Source: Dermatemys mawii
Taxonomy: Eukaryota; Chordata; Testudines; Dermatemydidae
DNA: 64,000 nucleotides
Direction of reading: 5' to 3'
NCBI GenBank assembly: GCA_007922305.1
Contig: ML677364.1
Span: 16,762,260 to 16,826,259, forward strand
Under the pieces are notes generated by a model. It was not told the origin of the DNA. It ran no database searches and saw only the letters and a list, made by a program, of their open reading frames with translations. Below are positions 59,201-64,000 of the stretch, piece after piece. Position 1 is the stretch's first letter. The number at the start of each line of letters is the position of its first letter. Made by a program: the position numbers and the translations under genes.

Positions 59201-61061
59201 ACATTGTAATTCACAGAAACTATTTGGAATTCTTAATTTACTTTACTAAGTTTATTATAAGTAGATCCCACTGCATTTGCCAAACAAAGCAACAGGTTCA
59301 ATGTTGCAGAAATGACATTTCCACAGAACAGAGCAGGTCAAATTCAGACCTAACTCCAATGAAATGTCATCCTCTTCCACCAGACTTGAGGCTTATCTTC
59401 TGGGGAACTTTTAGTTCAATGTAACTCTAGAACCACATAGCGCCATGGGGCCTTATATGTGCCTCTTCTGCAATCCGGGGATCTGACTGGCGATTCTCTC
59501 CTCCAGCAAGTAGAGAGCCATTCATCACAATGCTCCCAAAGCTGCCTGACACACACCTAACTGTTGAAGCAGTACAGAATAAACACACTTTCTTCACCCT
59601 CTGAGTAGCTGAGAGAGGGAAGAAACATTCTTCACCCTCTGTCCCCAAGCAGGCAGGCAGGCAGGAAGGAAGGAGAAAGAAGATAGGAGGGAGGAGTCAC
59701 TGAAAGGCATAAATATTCAGAGCATAAGTGTTGGGTAGTGTTTCACAAGGTTTTCTGCATCAATATTTGAGGGCATTGAGTTATGGCAGGACACTGAGCC
59801 AAAACTGTTTTGTGGCTCTATACAACCAAGAGGCTCTTCAAGTGACCCTGCTATACAAGGTGAAAGAAGTTTCTTCTAGTAAATAAAACAAGAGTAATTT
59901 GGACAACCACTAAGGTTTCAGTTCACCTACCTTCTTCTTCAGCAGTTTCCAATAAAAGAGTGGTCATGCACTCCCAGTCCTTCAGCAAACTGCCTGCCCA
60001 ATCCCACAGGCTGTCTACAAGGTATGTGACGTGTTTATGTAGCTAGAGATTAAAAACATAAGCCTACAGAATCAAACATTTACTGAAATGTGACTACAGC
60101 TTATTACATATTTCCCCCTCTTTCTCTCATTGTAAAACCATATGTGTGTATACTTTTTTTCAATGTGTGTATTTTTTTGACTAGACCCAAACTAAATAAT
60201 TCTTCAGTTTGACATATGGAAACAGCATAAGAGAAAAAGAGTTACTTAAAGCAGCGTCTCTCAAAGATCTCTGTCCGCTGCCTCTTTCTACTTCCCGGAG
60301 TCCTATTGCGGCCCGGGGGTGTGTCAGCTAAAATGCCACTGAATGCAAAGCTTCCGCTTTCAGCGGCATTACAGCAGGATACAAATAAAATATTTCCGCT
60401 TTCGGCGGCATCCCAGGGCCGATCCCACGGCGGTGCCGGGTCACCGTGGCCCACCACGCACCCCACTTTGAAGACCACTGACTTAAAGGATAGAAGAAAG
60501 ATTTCCTAAAAAGACTAGCCTCCCCAAAGCTGTCCGGAATATCACTATTTGATTGCTGTTGGCAACACCTAAAATGTCCACTCCCATTCAGGAGTATGAA
60601 ATGAGTTACATTTTAGTTGCTCTCCCTGGCTGAGGAGTACTAATTTTTTCAGAAAGCCAGTTCACCTCTCTGCATTGATACGACTGTAGAATAAGAGGCA
60701 TAGTACAACCGAACACACGTGTAGTCTTACTTTACTGAAGCTCATCCTAGAGCTGGGAAAATATCAAGTTCCAAGATCAACAGTGCTGAGCATGCAACCA
60801 AAAAGACCTTTCAAAAGGAAGTCTCCTCCCCACTCATCCCACTTCTCCCTCCAACTTCCAGCAGCCCCTCAGCACCAACTCTCAGCTGCACTGGTTTGGA
60901 AAGGCTCCTCCCTCATCTCTTTGTCTATCACAATCTGCATGTTCCTTACCTCACTCGCCAAGAAAAAAGTTATTAATTTTCTCATGTAGCAGGTATTAGC
61001 CCCAAACTTCCCTCTTCTTTTGGGTGGGACTTTTTCTTCAGTTCCCTGATAACTAAGCAGC
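31146..61061 (-). CDS. STAG3: Cohesin subunit SA/STAG family, STAG3-like (partial gene, 17 exons)
   Basis: Family knowledge: SA proteins are HEAT-repeat cohesin subunits that bind the RAD21/REC8 kleisin and DNA; STAG3 is the meiotic form. Seen: seventeen - strand exons of about 680 codons from the mid-protein to an acidic tail. Landmarks in order are [29 protein letters not shown], the run [77 protein letters not shown], the run [77 protein letters not shown] and RADLAR look more STAG3-like than STAG1/2 (RVDI). Phases match at every junction except between 55588 and 52250, where one exon is missing from my reading. 5' exons lie beyond 64 kb; the stop exon was not found. No stops occur inside the exons. 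The exact paralogue is an inference. Confidence 0.85.
32389..32479 (-). CDS. STAG3: STAG3-like exon, basic linker ([10 protein letters not shown])
   Basis: Acceptor ctgctgcatcag, donor ACAG|gtgagg. In phase with both neighbours: G|GG, then [20 protein letters not shown] and CPVGLSRRH. The sequence is poorly conserved; splice phase and the K/R-rich start support it. Confidence 0.65.
32975..33583. mobile_element. hAT MITE with TSD TCATAGAT/CCATAGAT
   Basis: Begins CAGGGGTGGGCAAACTAC, ends AGTTTGCCCATCCCTG. Flanks differ at one base. Same terminal family as 29503-30185. It lies in an intron of the STAG3-like gene. Confidence 0.87.
33790..34005 (-). repeat. MIR-like CORE SINE
   Basis: attatccccatttaacacgg, gagaaactgaaccaaggagg, ttaagtcactggctcaagct: the classic MIR core read from the B-box side. 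Confidence 0.7.
34165..34355 (-). CDS. STAG3: STAG3-like exon ([18 protein letters not shown])
   Basis: Acceptor tttccccccag, donor AATG|gtatga. 63 codons: [40 protein letters not shown] and a basic Ser-rich end [14 protein letters not shown]. Matches the W-PL--YRNSL segment of SA proteins. Confidence 0.93.
35983..36178. mobile_element. Tigger-like MITE
   Basis: Begins CAGGCATGTCCCGTCTTGCG, ends TAAGACGCGACATGCCTG, flanked by TA on both sides. The interior holds paired aaccgcgtaca/aaccgcgtaaag segments. Confidence 0.82.
36660..36920. mobile_element. Non-autonomous DNA transposon fragment
   Basis: cctatgttgacgggagagtg and ccctcttgtcaacatagcac form an inverted pair, and the stretch contains typical MITE phrases (tgtctacaccagggttag). 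Ends not resolved. Confidence 0.45.
37697..37825 (-). CDS. STAG3: STAG3-like exon (EGIEFAF...ISEFSNKLL)
   Basis: Acceptor ctttaatag, donor TTAGT|gtaagt. 42 codons between split ones: [42 protein letters not shown]. Only 95 bases of intron separate it from the previous exon. Confidence 0.93.
37921..38066 (-). CDS. STAG3: STAG3-like exon ([16 protein letters not shown])
   Basis: Acceptor gtggttttgcag, donor ACAA|gtatgt. Contains [20 protein letters not shown] and [20 protein letters not shown]; ends in phase 2 within a lysine codon. Confidence 0.94.
39359..39460 (-). CDS. STAG3: STAG3-like exon ([13 protein letters not shown])
   Basis: Acceptor gcactaatag, donor CAG|gtaaga. 34 codons: [20 protein letters not shown], then [14 protein letters not shown]. 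Confidence 0.94.
40153..40304 (-). CDS. STAG3: STAG3-like exon ([20 protein letters not shown])
   Basis: Acceptor tttttccctag, donor AAG|gtaaca. Completes an aspartate, then 50 codons including an acidic run [31 protein letters not shown] and [11 protein letters not shown]. Confidence 0.94.
40840..40935. repeat. Short interspersed repeat tail
   Basis: cctaacacaatggggtcctg, gggggtcccaggattact, acaaataataataaa is a widely repeated sauropsid tail; family not determined. Confidence 0.4.
41278..41502. repeat. Hammerhead-like hairpin repeat, head-to-head pair
   Basis: Left arm (reverse) and right arm (forward) both contain CACGAAAG after a CCCAC stem and share caccttaaagactaacta/tagttagtctttaaggtg. 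The pair forms a palindrome of about 90-base arms. The right tail gactaacacggctatctctc ends the unit. Confidence 0.7.
41655..42290 (-). mobile_element. CR1-type 3' fragment
   Basis: aatgcagggctggaagggac, agaccatccctgagaggtgt, tttcatcatttttgttgatc, ctccagctgaggcctgacca in the order of CR1 minus-strand copies. Confidence 0.8.
42938..43221. mobile_element. hAT MITE with internal hairpin
   Basis: Begins CAGGGATTGGCAACCTTGG, ends CCAAGGTTGCCGATCCCTG. Flanks ATATATAT (42930-42937) and ATATATAC (43222-43229). The interior folds back: ggttcgctgattgcag near 43013 pairs with caatcagcgaac near 43133, and gtcctggtccaatg with cattggaccagga. Confidence 0.87.
43614..43779 (-). CDS. STAG3: STAG3-like exon ([15 protein letters not shown])
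   Basis: Acceptor tatcttacag, donor AAAG|gtcagc. 55 codons plus one base. Contains [20 protein letters not shown] and [20 protein letters not shown]. Confidence 0.93.
44274..44358 (+). repeat. Hammerhead-like hairpin repeat, copy 3
   Basis: CCGACGAAGTGGATACTAGC, CCACGAAAGCTTATGCTC, then ttagttagtctttaaggtgc. Single forward unit. Confidence 0.65.
44525..44690 (-). repeat. MIR-like CORE SINE
   Basis: Diverged match: ttgttatctctgcctt, ggaaagactgagggagtca, cagaactgcaattagaactc. Confidence 0.5.
45196..45288 (-). CDS. STAG3: STAG3-like exon ([20 protein letters not shown])
   Basis: Acceptor cattttcag, donor AAG|gtcagt. 31 codons, [20 protein letters not shown] then [11 protein letters not shown]. 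Matches the FCQICQHYL segment of SA proteins. Confidence 0.9.
46126..46206 (-). CDS. STAG3: STAG3-like exon ([17 protein letters not shown])
   Basis: Acceptor ttttatttgcag, donor AAG|gttggg. 27 codons, [20 protein letters not shown] then VEKSSSK. It sits 120 bases downstream (in the window) of the left end of the Harbinger element's insertion site region. Confidence 0.88.
46340..46505. repeat. Left subterminal AGCGCT palindrome cluster
   Basis: Five copies of AGCGCT, mostly inside (T/A)TAGCGCTAT(A/T), lie within about 160 bases of the left Harbinger end, with one more degenerate GTAGCGCA. Likely binding sites for the transposase or its Myb-like partner, by analogy with known Harbinger subterminal repeats. 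Confidence 0.7.
46795..48843 (+). CDS. Harbinger Myb/SANT-like DNA-binding protein (two exons)
   Basis: Exon 1 is 46795-47356 (donor TGCGGAG|gtaaag) and exon 2 is 48278-48843 (acceptor tttattttag). The join is in phase and gives about 375 residues. The ATG at 46795 is the first in frame. Seen: an N-terminal Myb/SANT-like trihelix domain, residues about 13-106 ([20 protein letters not shown], then [14 protein letters not shown] helix seen as [16 protein letters not shown] and [11 protein letters not shown]). A Glu/Asp run of about 25 residues follows at 127-152. Exon 2 has a basic stretch ([15 protein letters not shown]), a long charged helix with a likely coiled coil ([20 protein letters not shown]), and a Pro/Tyr/His-rich tail. 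This is the usual second Harbinger protein, thought to recruit transposase to subterminal sites. Splicing is inferred from phase. Confidence 0.82.
47300..47615 (+). repeat. Direct duplication spanning the Myb-gene splice donor
   Basis: The segment around 47305-47405 (cagccacagcgtccggcggt through the donor and gcttttctatggggaaggc) is repeated almost unchanged around 47500-47600. The second copy carries its own GCGGCGgtaaag donor-like site inside the intron. Confidence 0.8.
47621..48154 (-). CDS. Candidate third Harbinger gene, antisense in the Myb-gene intron
   Basis: Not recognised. A - strand frame at 47621-47923 has about 100 codons starting [20 protein letters not shown], with a Gly/Thr/Pro-rich middle and an acidic, helical-looking end ([27 protein letters not shown], stop TAG). 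Directly before it is a good acceptor (cattctccgtag). Upstream at 48152-48154 is an ATG in a strong start context (CCCGCCATG) followed at once by a donor (gtgagt). Splicing out 47924-48151 would give M-VFVLEDIS... of 101 residues. The region is otherwise intron of the + strand Myb-like gene. It may be a genuine third protein, a captured exon, or chance. No poly(A) signal was seen just downstream. Confidence 0.35.
48929..48954 (+). terminator. Poly(A) signals of the Myb-like gene
   Basis: AATAAA at 48929-48934 and again at 48949-48954, about 90-110 bases after the stop. A TTTATT at 48963-48968 serves the opposite strand, so the two convergent genes end within about 40 bases of each other. Confidence 0.55.
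49025..49057. repeat. (CTCC)n microsatellite
   Basis: Run of ctccctccctcc repeats between the two convergent Harbinger genes, just after the transposase stop. Confidence 0.85.
49072..50313 (-). CDS. Harbinger DDE transposase (HARBI1-like)
   Basis: 413 codons from the ATG at 50313; the frame stays open to a GTG at 50391, so the true start could be further upstream. Family knowledge: the transposase cuts and joins the element ends using a DDE/RNase H-like active site. Seen, counted from this ATG: an acidic N-terminal stretch (about 27-40), a helix-turn-helix-like segment near 125-160 ([20 protein letters not shown]), then the DDE domain with GGAIDGTHI (D197), VHDARIFRN (D247), ILGDPAYPL (D285) and [14 protein letters not shown] (E321). 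All expected catalytic motifs are present. The frame is intact and of usual HARBI1 length. A TTTATT at 48963-48968 reads as AATAAA on this strand and may end the transcript. Confidence 0.93.
   Translation of the reverse strand: MNPELLRNMLTTVASTSLCAVELFLDMQDDSDDSEDEIEAVNAFDTKLLVSLTDMLTAVERRFWARETSTEWWDRIVMQVWDDEQWLQNFRMRKATFMGLCAELAPALRRKDTRLRAALPVEKRVAIAIWKLATPDSYRSVANQFGVGKSTVGVVLMQVCRAINRILLRKIVTLDNVHDIMAGFEEMGFPNCGGAIDGTHIPILVPAHLAEEYVNRKGYFSMVLQALVDHRGRFTDINAGWSGKVHDARIFRNTGLFMKLQGGTFFPDQRIPVGEVEMPIVILGDPAYPLMPWLMKPYTGSLESSQERFNYRLSRCRMTVECAFGRLKARWRCLYGRLDLAEGSISAVISTCCALHNLCERKGEGFTQAWSSEVQRLEATYAQPESRVHGGDQREAVRIREALREHFEAESQF
50570..50670. repeat. Right subterminal AGCGCT palindrome cluster
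   Basis: Four AGCGCT copies (CTATAGCGCTGG, CAATAGCGCTATT, CGAGCGCTATAAG, CAATAGCGCTATAA) within about 105 bases of the right Harbinger end, mirroring the left cluster. Confidence 0.7.
50949..51251. mobile_element. hAT MITE with TSD GTTTAGAC
   Basis: Begins CAGGGGTAGGCAACCT, ends AGTTGCCGACACCTG. Exact duplication GTTTAGAC at 50941-50948 and 51252-51259. AT-rich interior. Confidence 0.88.
51262..51400. mobile_element. Fold-back MITE
   Basis: taaggctacgttttagtcatgggta near 51265 pairs with tatacccgtgactaaatctt near 51369, and agtcacggacaggtcacggg with cttgtgacctgtccatgac. Confidence 0.55.
52163..52250 (-). CDS. STAG3: STAG3-like exon ([12 protein letters not shown])
   Basis: Acceptor tgactggcag, donor CAG|gtaaat. 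One base plus 29 codons: [20 protein letters not shown], then MEYGSLPVQ. Its start phase needs two bases from an upstream exon, but the previous exon found ends in phase 0, so an exon of length 3n+2 is missing between them. Confidence 0.85.
53175..53245. mobile_element. Tigger-like end remnant
   Basis: gagttatgaataacctccattcc and gtaactctgaggttctactgta resemble the ends of Tigger-type elements; only one end is preserved. Confidence 0.4.
54405..54475. mobile_element. Possible hAT terminal remnant
   Basis: gcagattttctcacattgtggtgtgtggtcac resembles hAT 5' ends of the ...tctcaaactg type; no second end found. Confidence 0.3.
55588..55791 (-). CDS. STAG3: STAG3-like exon (HLDALLK...[13 protein letters not shown])
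   Basis: Acceptor atcacttgcag, donor GAG|gtgcgt. 68 codons including [20 protein letters not shown] and [20 protein letters not shown]. The RAD-AR form is closer to STAG3 than to the RVD form of STAG1/2. Confidence 0.94.
55968..56870 (-). mobile_element. CR1-type 3' fragment with poly(T) tract
   Basis: gtcagaccaatggtccatct at the 3' end, then cacaagttccacaggttgac, ctaatcatttttgttgctct, ttctgttagctttcttgact. A run of about 26 T at 56216-56241 lies inside. Confidence 0.82.
56216..56241. repeat. Poly(T) tract
   Basis: About 26 consecutive T inside a CR1 copy. Confidence 0.9.
57736..57825 (-). CDS. STAG3: STAG3-like exon ([20 protein letters not shown])
   Basis: Acceptor ccctttgcag, donor AAG|gtgaat. 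30 codons, [20 protein letters not shown] then [10 protein letters not shown]. Very well conserved. Confidence 0.94.
57910..58002 (-). CDS. STAG3: STAG3-like exon ([13 protein letters not shown])
   Basis: Acceptor tctgtctgtag, donor AAG|gtaagt. 31 codons: [20 protein letters not shown], then [12 protein letters not shown] chose the upstream AG because it keeps phase 0 and restores the conserved ILSAKEKK start. Confidence 0.92.
58486..58589 (-). CDS. STAG3: STAG3-like exon ([10 protein letters not shown]...HPPVGRG)
   Basis: Acceptor tgcttacag, donor AAG|gtcagt. Completes an alanine codon, then [20 protein letters not shown] and [14 protein letters not shown]; 35 codons in total. Confidence 0.93.
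59650..59690. repeat. (GGCA)n/(GGAA)n microsatellite
   Basis: caggcaggcaggcaggaagg followed by aaggagaaagaag. Confidence 0.75.
59931..60042 (-). CDS. STAG3: STAG3-like exon ([11 protein letters not shown])
   Basis: Acceptor taatctctag, donor GAAG|gtaggt. Encodes [20 protein letters not shown], then [17 protein letters not shown] plus one base. The DWECM run is a STAG family landmark. Confidence 0.92.
60252..60480. mobile_element. hAT MITE with TSD ACTTAAAG
   Basis: Begins CAGCGTCTCTCAAAG, ends CTTTGAAGACCACTG. Exact duplication ACTTAAAG at 60244-60251 and 60481-60488. Its interior (cggcattacagcagg, ctttcggcggcat) resembles the 4253-4493 element. Confidence 0.88.
60950..61061 (-). CDS. STAG3: STAG3-like exon (KRRGKFGAN)
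   Basis: Most 5' exon seen. Acceptor (reverse strand) ccattggcag, donor GAG|gtaagg. One base plus 37 codons: [20 protein letters not shown], then [17 protein letters not shown]. It aligns with the KRRGR...LVKTLVFFFLESE segment of STAG1/2. Confidence 0.85.
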
Positions 61062-61945
61062 CTGCCAATGGAAAAAAACAAGTCAGTCCAATTCTGCTGC
61101 GCACCTTTAGATTACTCAGTGAAGCAGCACAGATTCTGTCAGGATTTCAAGCAGATTTACTTCTATCTTTTAAAATCGTTTCATCCATTCAGCAAACATC
61201 AAATCTACTGTCAGCCGGAAGGGGAGGCACTAGATTATTTTTAGCTAGAAGTTCTCTCTGTGAAAGCAGGGACTACCTGTAGCAGCTGATACTGGGGCCC
61301 TGCCAGTTGTTTGGGCAACATACATAGATTCTGTGGCAATGAGTACACCAAGTGTTAGGCATTTATTTATCCTATAAAGGTGCCCATTGTAATTTAGAAA
61401 AAATCATAGAAGAGAAATATCCTTCCTATAGAAATCTTACTGCCCAGCAGCACTTCATAATATGGTACATCTAGTCTCTGAAAACCATGCCAGGTTCCTA
61501 GGGTAAGTCTACATTGTAATGTAAACCCAGGGTTAGTGGGACTCAAGTCAACTGATCTGTGTTAGAAAATTCAGGGCCTGATTCTTAACTATACCTTACA
61601 AATTTTCTAGCCCGTGCTCAAAGCTGGAGCTCTGGCATCCACCCTGCAACATGCAGACCCATGTCAAACCAATCACATCACAAACTCTCTAGCACCCTTC
61701 CAAAATGTGGTCACTCTAGACCTTTGACTGTGGCGCACTGTAGTGCACCCACCCTGCACTTTACAAGAAGCAAGAACAGTCTGCCAGCACAGCCTGTTAA
61801 GCAACACGGAGGAGACCCCTTTTCAAGAAGTTATCTTGCTTGCACTTTCACTTCTGTGTCAGGAAGTGGGAAGAGCTTCTCCGAGACATTGGTGGACATT
61901 TCGCTGGCATTTTTTAACCTATCACAGGAACCTAACAGAGCTTAA
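61062..61945 (-). other. STAG3-like intron up to the second Harbinger remnant
   Basis: No exon recognised. gggtaagtctacattgtaat at 61501 looks like a Harbinger-type terminus and may be the left end of the second copy. Confidence 0.4.
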
Positions 61946-61949
61946 GATG

Positions 61950-62960
61950 GAGCAAAAGCACGCAGAGGAGGACGAGTACCTAGACATGGAAGACTCACAA
62001 TAGCTGATGCTGCTCAGTACATCAGAATAGCCGCTCAGGCCCCCTGTATATACCGGCACTTCTGGTTCAAGGCCACAAGCACAGACTGGGGGGATCACAT
62101 CATTATGCAGACCTGGGATGACCAGCAGTGGGTCCACAACTTTCATATGAAGAAAGGCACATTCCTGGAGCGTTGTGAGTGGCTTTCCCTGACCTTCCAG
62201 CATAAAGACACTCATCTGAGGGCACCCATACAAACCTAGAGGTGGGTTGCTATAGTCGTCTGTAGCGAGGTATCCCAGACTGCTACAAGTGCATTGTCAA
62301 CCAGATTGGTGTTGGAAGGTCGACCATGGATAAAGTGGTGGGAGAGGTTTCTGAGGCAATCAGGGGTGTGGTTTACCCAAGTGTGGCAGGCATAAAAGAT
62401 ATTCCTGAGGTAGCTGCTGGCTTTGCAAGAATGGGGTTTCCAAACTGCACAAGAGCCACTGATGTGTCCACAGTTTGCCTTCCTCAAGGAGCACGAGAAC
62501 ATACTGCCAAGGGTGCTACTCCATTGTTATGCAGGCCCTTGTGAACCACAGAGGTCAATGTGGACTGCAGTGGAAAAGGTCATGATGCCAGAGTTTTTCG
62601 CCAATTGGCAGTCTACATTCATGGACAGAATGGGACACTAGTCGCACCGAGTGATATTATCATAAACGGAGTGACTGTCCACACCATTATTCTGGGCATA
62701 CCCACTTTTACTTTGACTTATGAAACTGTACCTGATTTCAGAGGCCCTGGCAAAAGACTGTTTAATTACATTCTCAGCAGGTGTAGAATGGTTGTTGAAT
62801 GTGCTTTTTGCAGATTGAAGTCCCGTTGGAGATGGCTACAGACCCATTTGGATTCTGGTAACATTAATGCTGTGCACATTAGTGTGGCTCTTCACAATCT
62901 TTGTGAAGCCAAGGTGAGCCATGTCCTCCTGAATGGACCTATGACAGCGAGGGATGGCTG
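61950..62960 (+). pseudogene. Decayed second Harbinger transposase
   Basis: Matches the 49-50 kb transposase family but in broken frames. Recognisable pieces in order: MEQKHAEEDEYLDMEDSQ near 61949, QIGVGRSTMDKVV near 62310, AAGFARMGFPNC near 62411, FNYILSRCRMVVECAFCRLK near 62762 and ALHNLCEAK near 62890. The second catalytic motif reads LGIPTFTL, so its aspartate is lost; the glutamate in VVECAF remains. Several frameshifts and stops separate the pieces, so it is inactive. The element probably starts upstream around 61.5 kb. Confidence 0.85.
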
Positions 62961-63779
62961 AATCGTGAAAGTGCAGCTACCACAGCTGGAGATGGATACA
63001 CTTGGGCAACAGAAGCCAGGGATGCTTCGTGTTCCCACATTATGGACTCGAACGGCCCAATGGTGGGGCAACCTCTATGAATGTGGTTGTAGGAGGTGGG
63101 TGGGGATGGGGCTCATTGATTGAGGTGTGGGGGAGTGTTCAGCAGTTGCGGAGGAGTGGTTTGCCCTGCAGTATATTTATGAACAACATCATTTATGAAA
63201 TGGGGGGATGATTCACAGCATGGATTCACATAAGGAAATGACTGAAGTATGGATTGCTGTACCTAACCGGTAAAAAGGAATAGCATTTGCTTACTATTTC
63301 CTAATTGTTCCTGATCATGTGTTTAGTTTTATTATTTCAAAAACTGATTGTATGAAGAGATGCAGTGACTGCAATAATCTTTCTTGAGAATATAAAAAGC
63401 TTTATTTGTAAGAGCACAACAGTCACCCAGTGCCAGGCAGGCCAGTTGCTATTACAACACCCAATCACCAGTTACAAAAGAACATTTCCAAAATAAAATC
63501 AAAGCAAAAAGAGTGTAGCAACAACTGCAACCATGACAAAAACACCTACTGCTGCATGTCACCTACCCTCCCCTCCATTCTCCTTTCCCTTCTTTCCCCA
63601 TTTTCTGCACACTTGGTGCCAAGGGATGGGGATGGAGGTAATCATAGAAGAGTGAGGAAAACACAGAGGGCGACATGGGATTTATTTGCCTTGCCCACCT
63701 GCTCCTGGGGCACAATTGCATTGACCACCCTGCAATGGTGTTTTCCAAGCTGTTTCTGGCCTGAAGGTATGTTGCAGGT

Positions 63780-64000
63780 CATGGTGTGGGAGAGGAAGCA
63801 GGAGCTGGTAATCTTGCAACCATGATTGACGTTAGCCAATCAAACAGCTTTCTGCTGCGTTCTGTCCTCCTCCTCCCTTAGCCACTGTTCCTGTTCCAGG
63901 AAATGCGTAACATGTACCTGCTCCTATGCTGAAACCCTGTCCTTTCTTCCTGCCTCTCAGTATGCCTCTTCTCCAATCTTACATCCTTCTGCTTCTGGTA
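63780..64000 (-). pseudogene. Likely Myb-like partner of the second Harbinger copy (partial)
   Basis: The - strand reads THFLEQEQWLREEEDRTQQK and then a stop near 63845, like the charged C-terminal helix of Harbinger Myb-like proteins. Its convergent orientation to the transposase remnant at 62 kb copies the layout of the intact element. It runs off the window. Confidence 0.35.

Noticed and set aside
1..64000. CRISPR arrays, bacterial operons or prophage
   Set aside because: No regularly spaced repeats or dense coding; the window is intron-rich vertebrate DNA.

Overview
This window is vertebrate nuclear DNA: intron-split genes with GT-AG junctions, dense CR1-type LINE remnants, and many short non-autonomous DNA transposons. 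The repeat mix (CR1 3' ends, hAT elements with 8-bp TA-centred target duplications, PIF/Harbinger, DIRS- and Ty3/gypsy-like remnants, hammerhead-like hairpin repeats) most resembles a turtle. That assignment rests on repeat recognition, not on a database search.

Two host genes lie tail to tail. On the + strand, 771-18816 carries the last six coding exons of PPP2R3B, a B''-type regulatory subunit of protein phosphatase 2A. Its 3' UTR ends near 19.98 kb. On the - strand, 61061 down to 31146 carries seventeen coding exons (about 680 codons) of a cohesin SA/STAG subunit. It is divergent from STAG1/2 and most like STAG3. Its N-terminal exons lie beyond the right edge of the window. One internal exon (between 52.25 and 55.59 kb) and the C-terminal end were not found. 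Exon lengths and splice phases join exactly at every neighbouring pair except that gap.

The roughly 11 kb between the genes (20-31 kb) is a repeat graveyard: a CR1 copy with endonuclease and reverse transcriptase remnants, a DIRS-like tyrosine recombinase remnant split by an LTR-like insert that itself holds a CR1 tail, a Ty3/gypsy pol fragment, and hAT elements.

The most striking element is a 4.36-kb PIF/Harbinger transposon (46327-50683) in an intron of the STAG gene. It has two convergent genes with open frames: a DDE transposase on the - strand and a two-exon Myb/SANT-like DNA-binding protein on the + strand. Its ends carry clusters of AGCGCT palindromes. Inside the intron of the Myb-like gene lies an antisense frame of about 100 codons, with a matching upstream ATG-donor exon, that could be a third transposon gene. 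A second, decayed Harbinger copy sits at the right edge. Nine hAT-type elements have readable 8-bp target duplications, all with TA at the two central positions.
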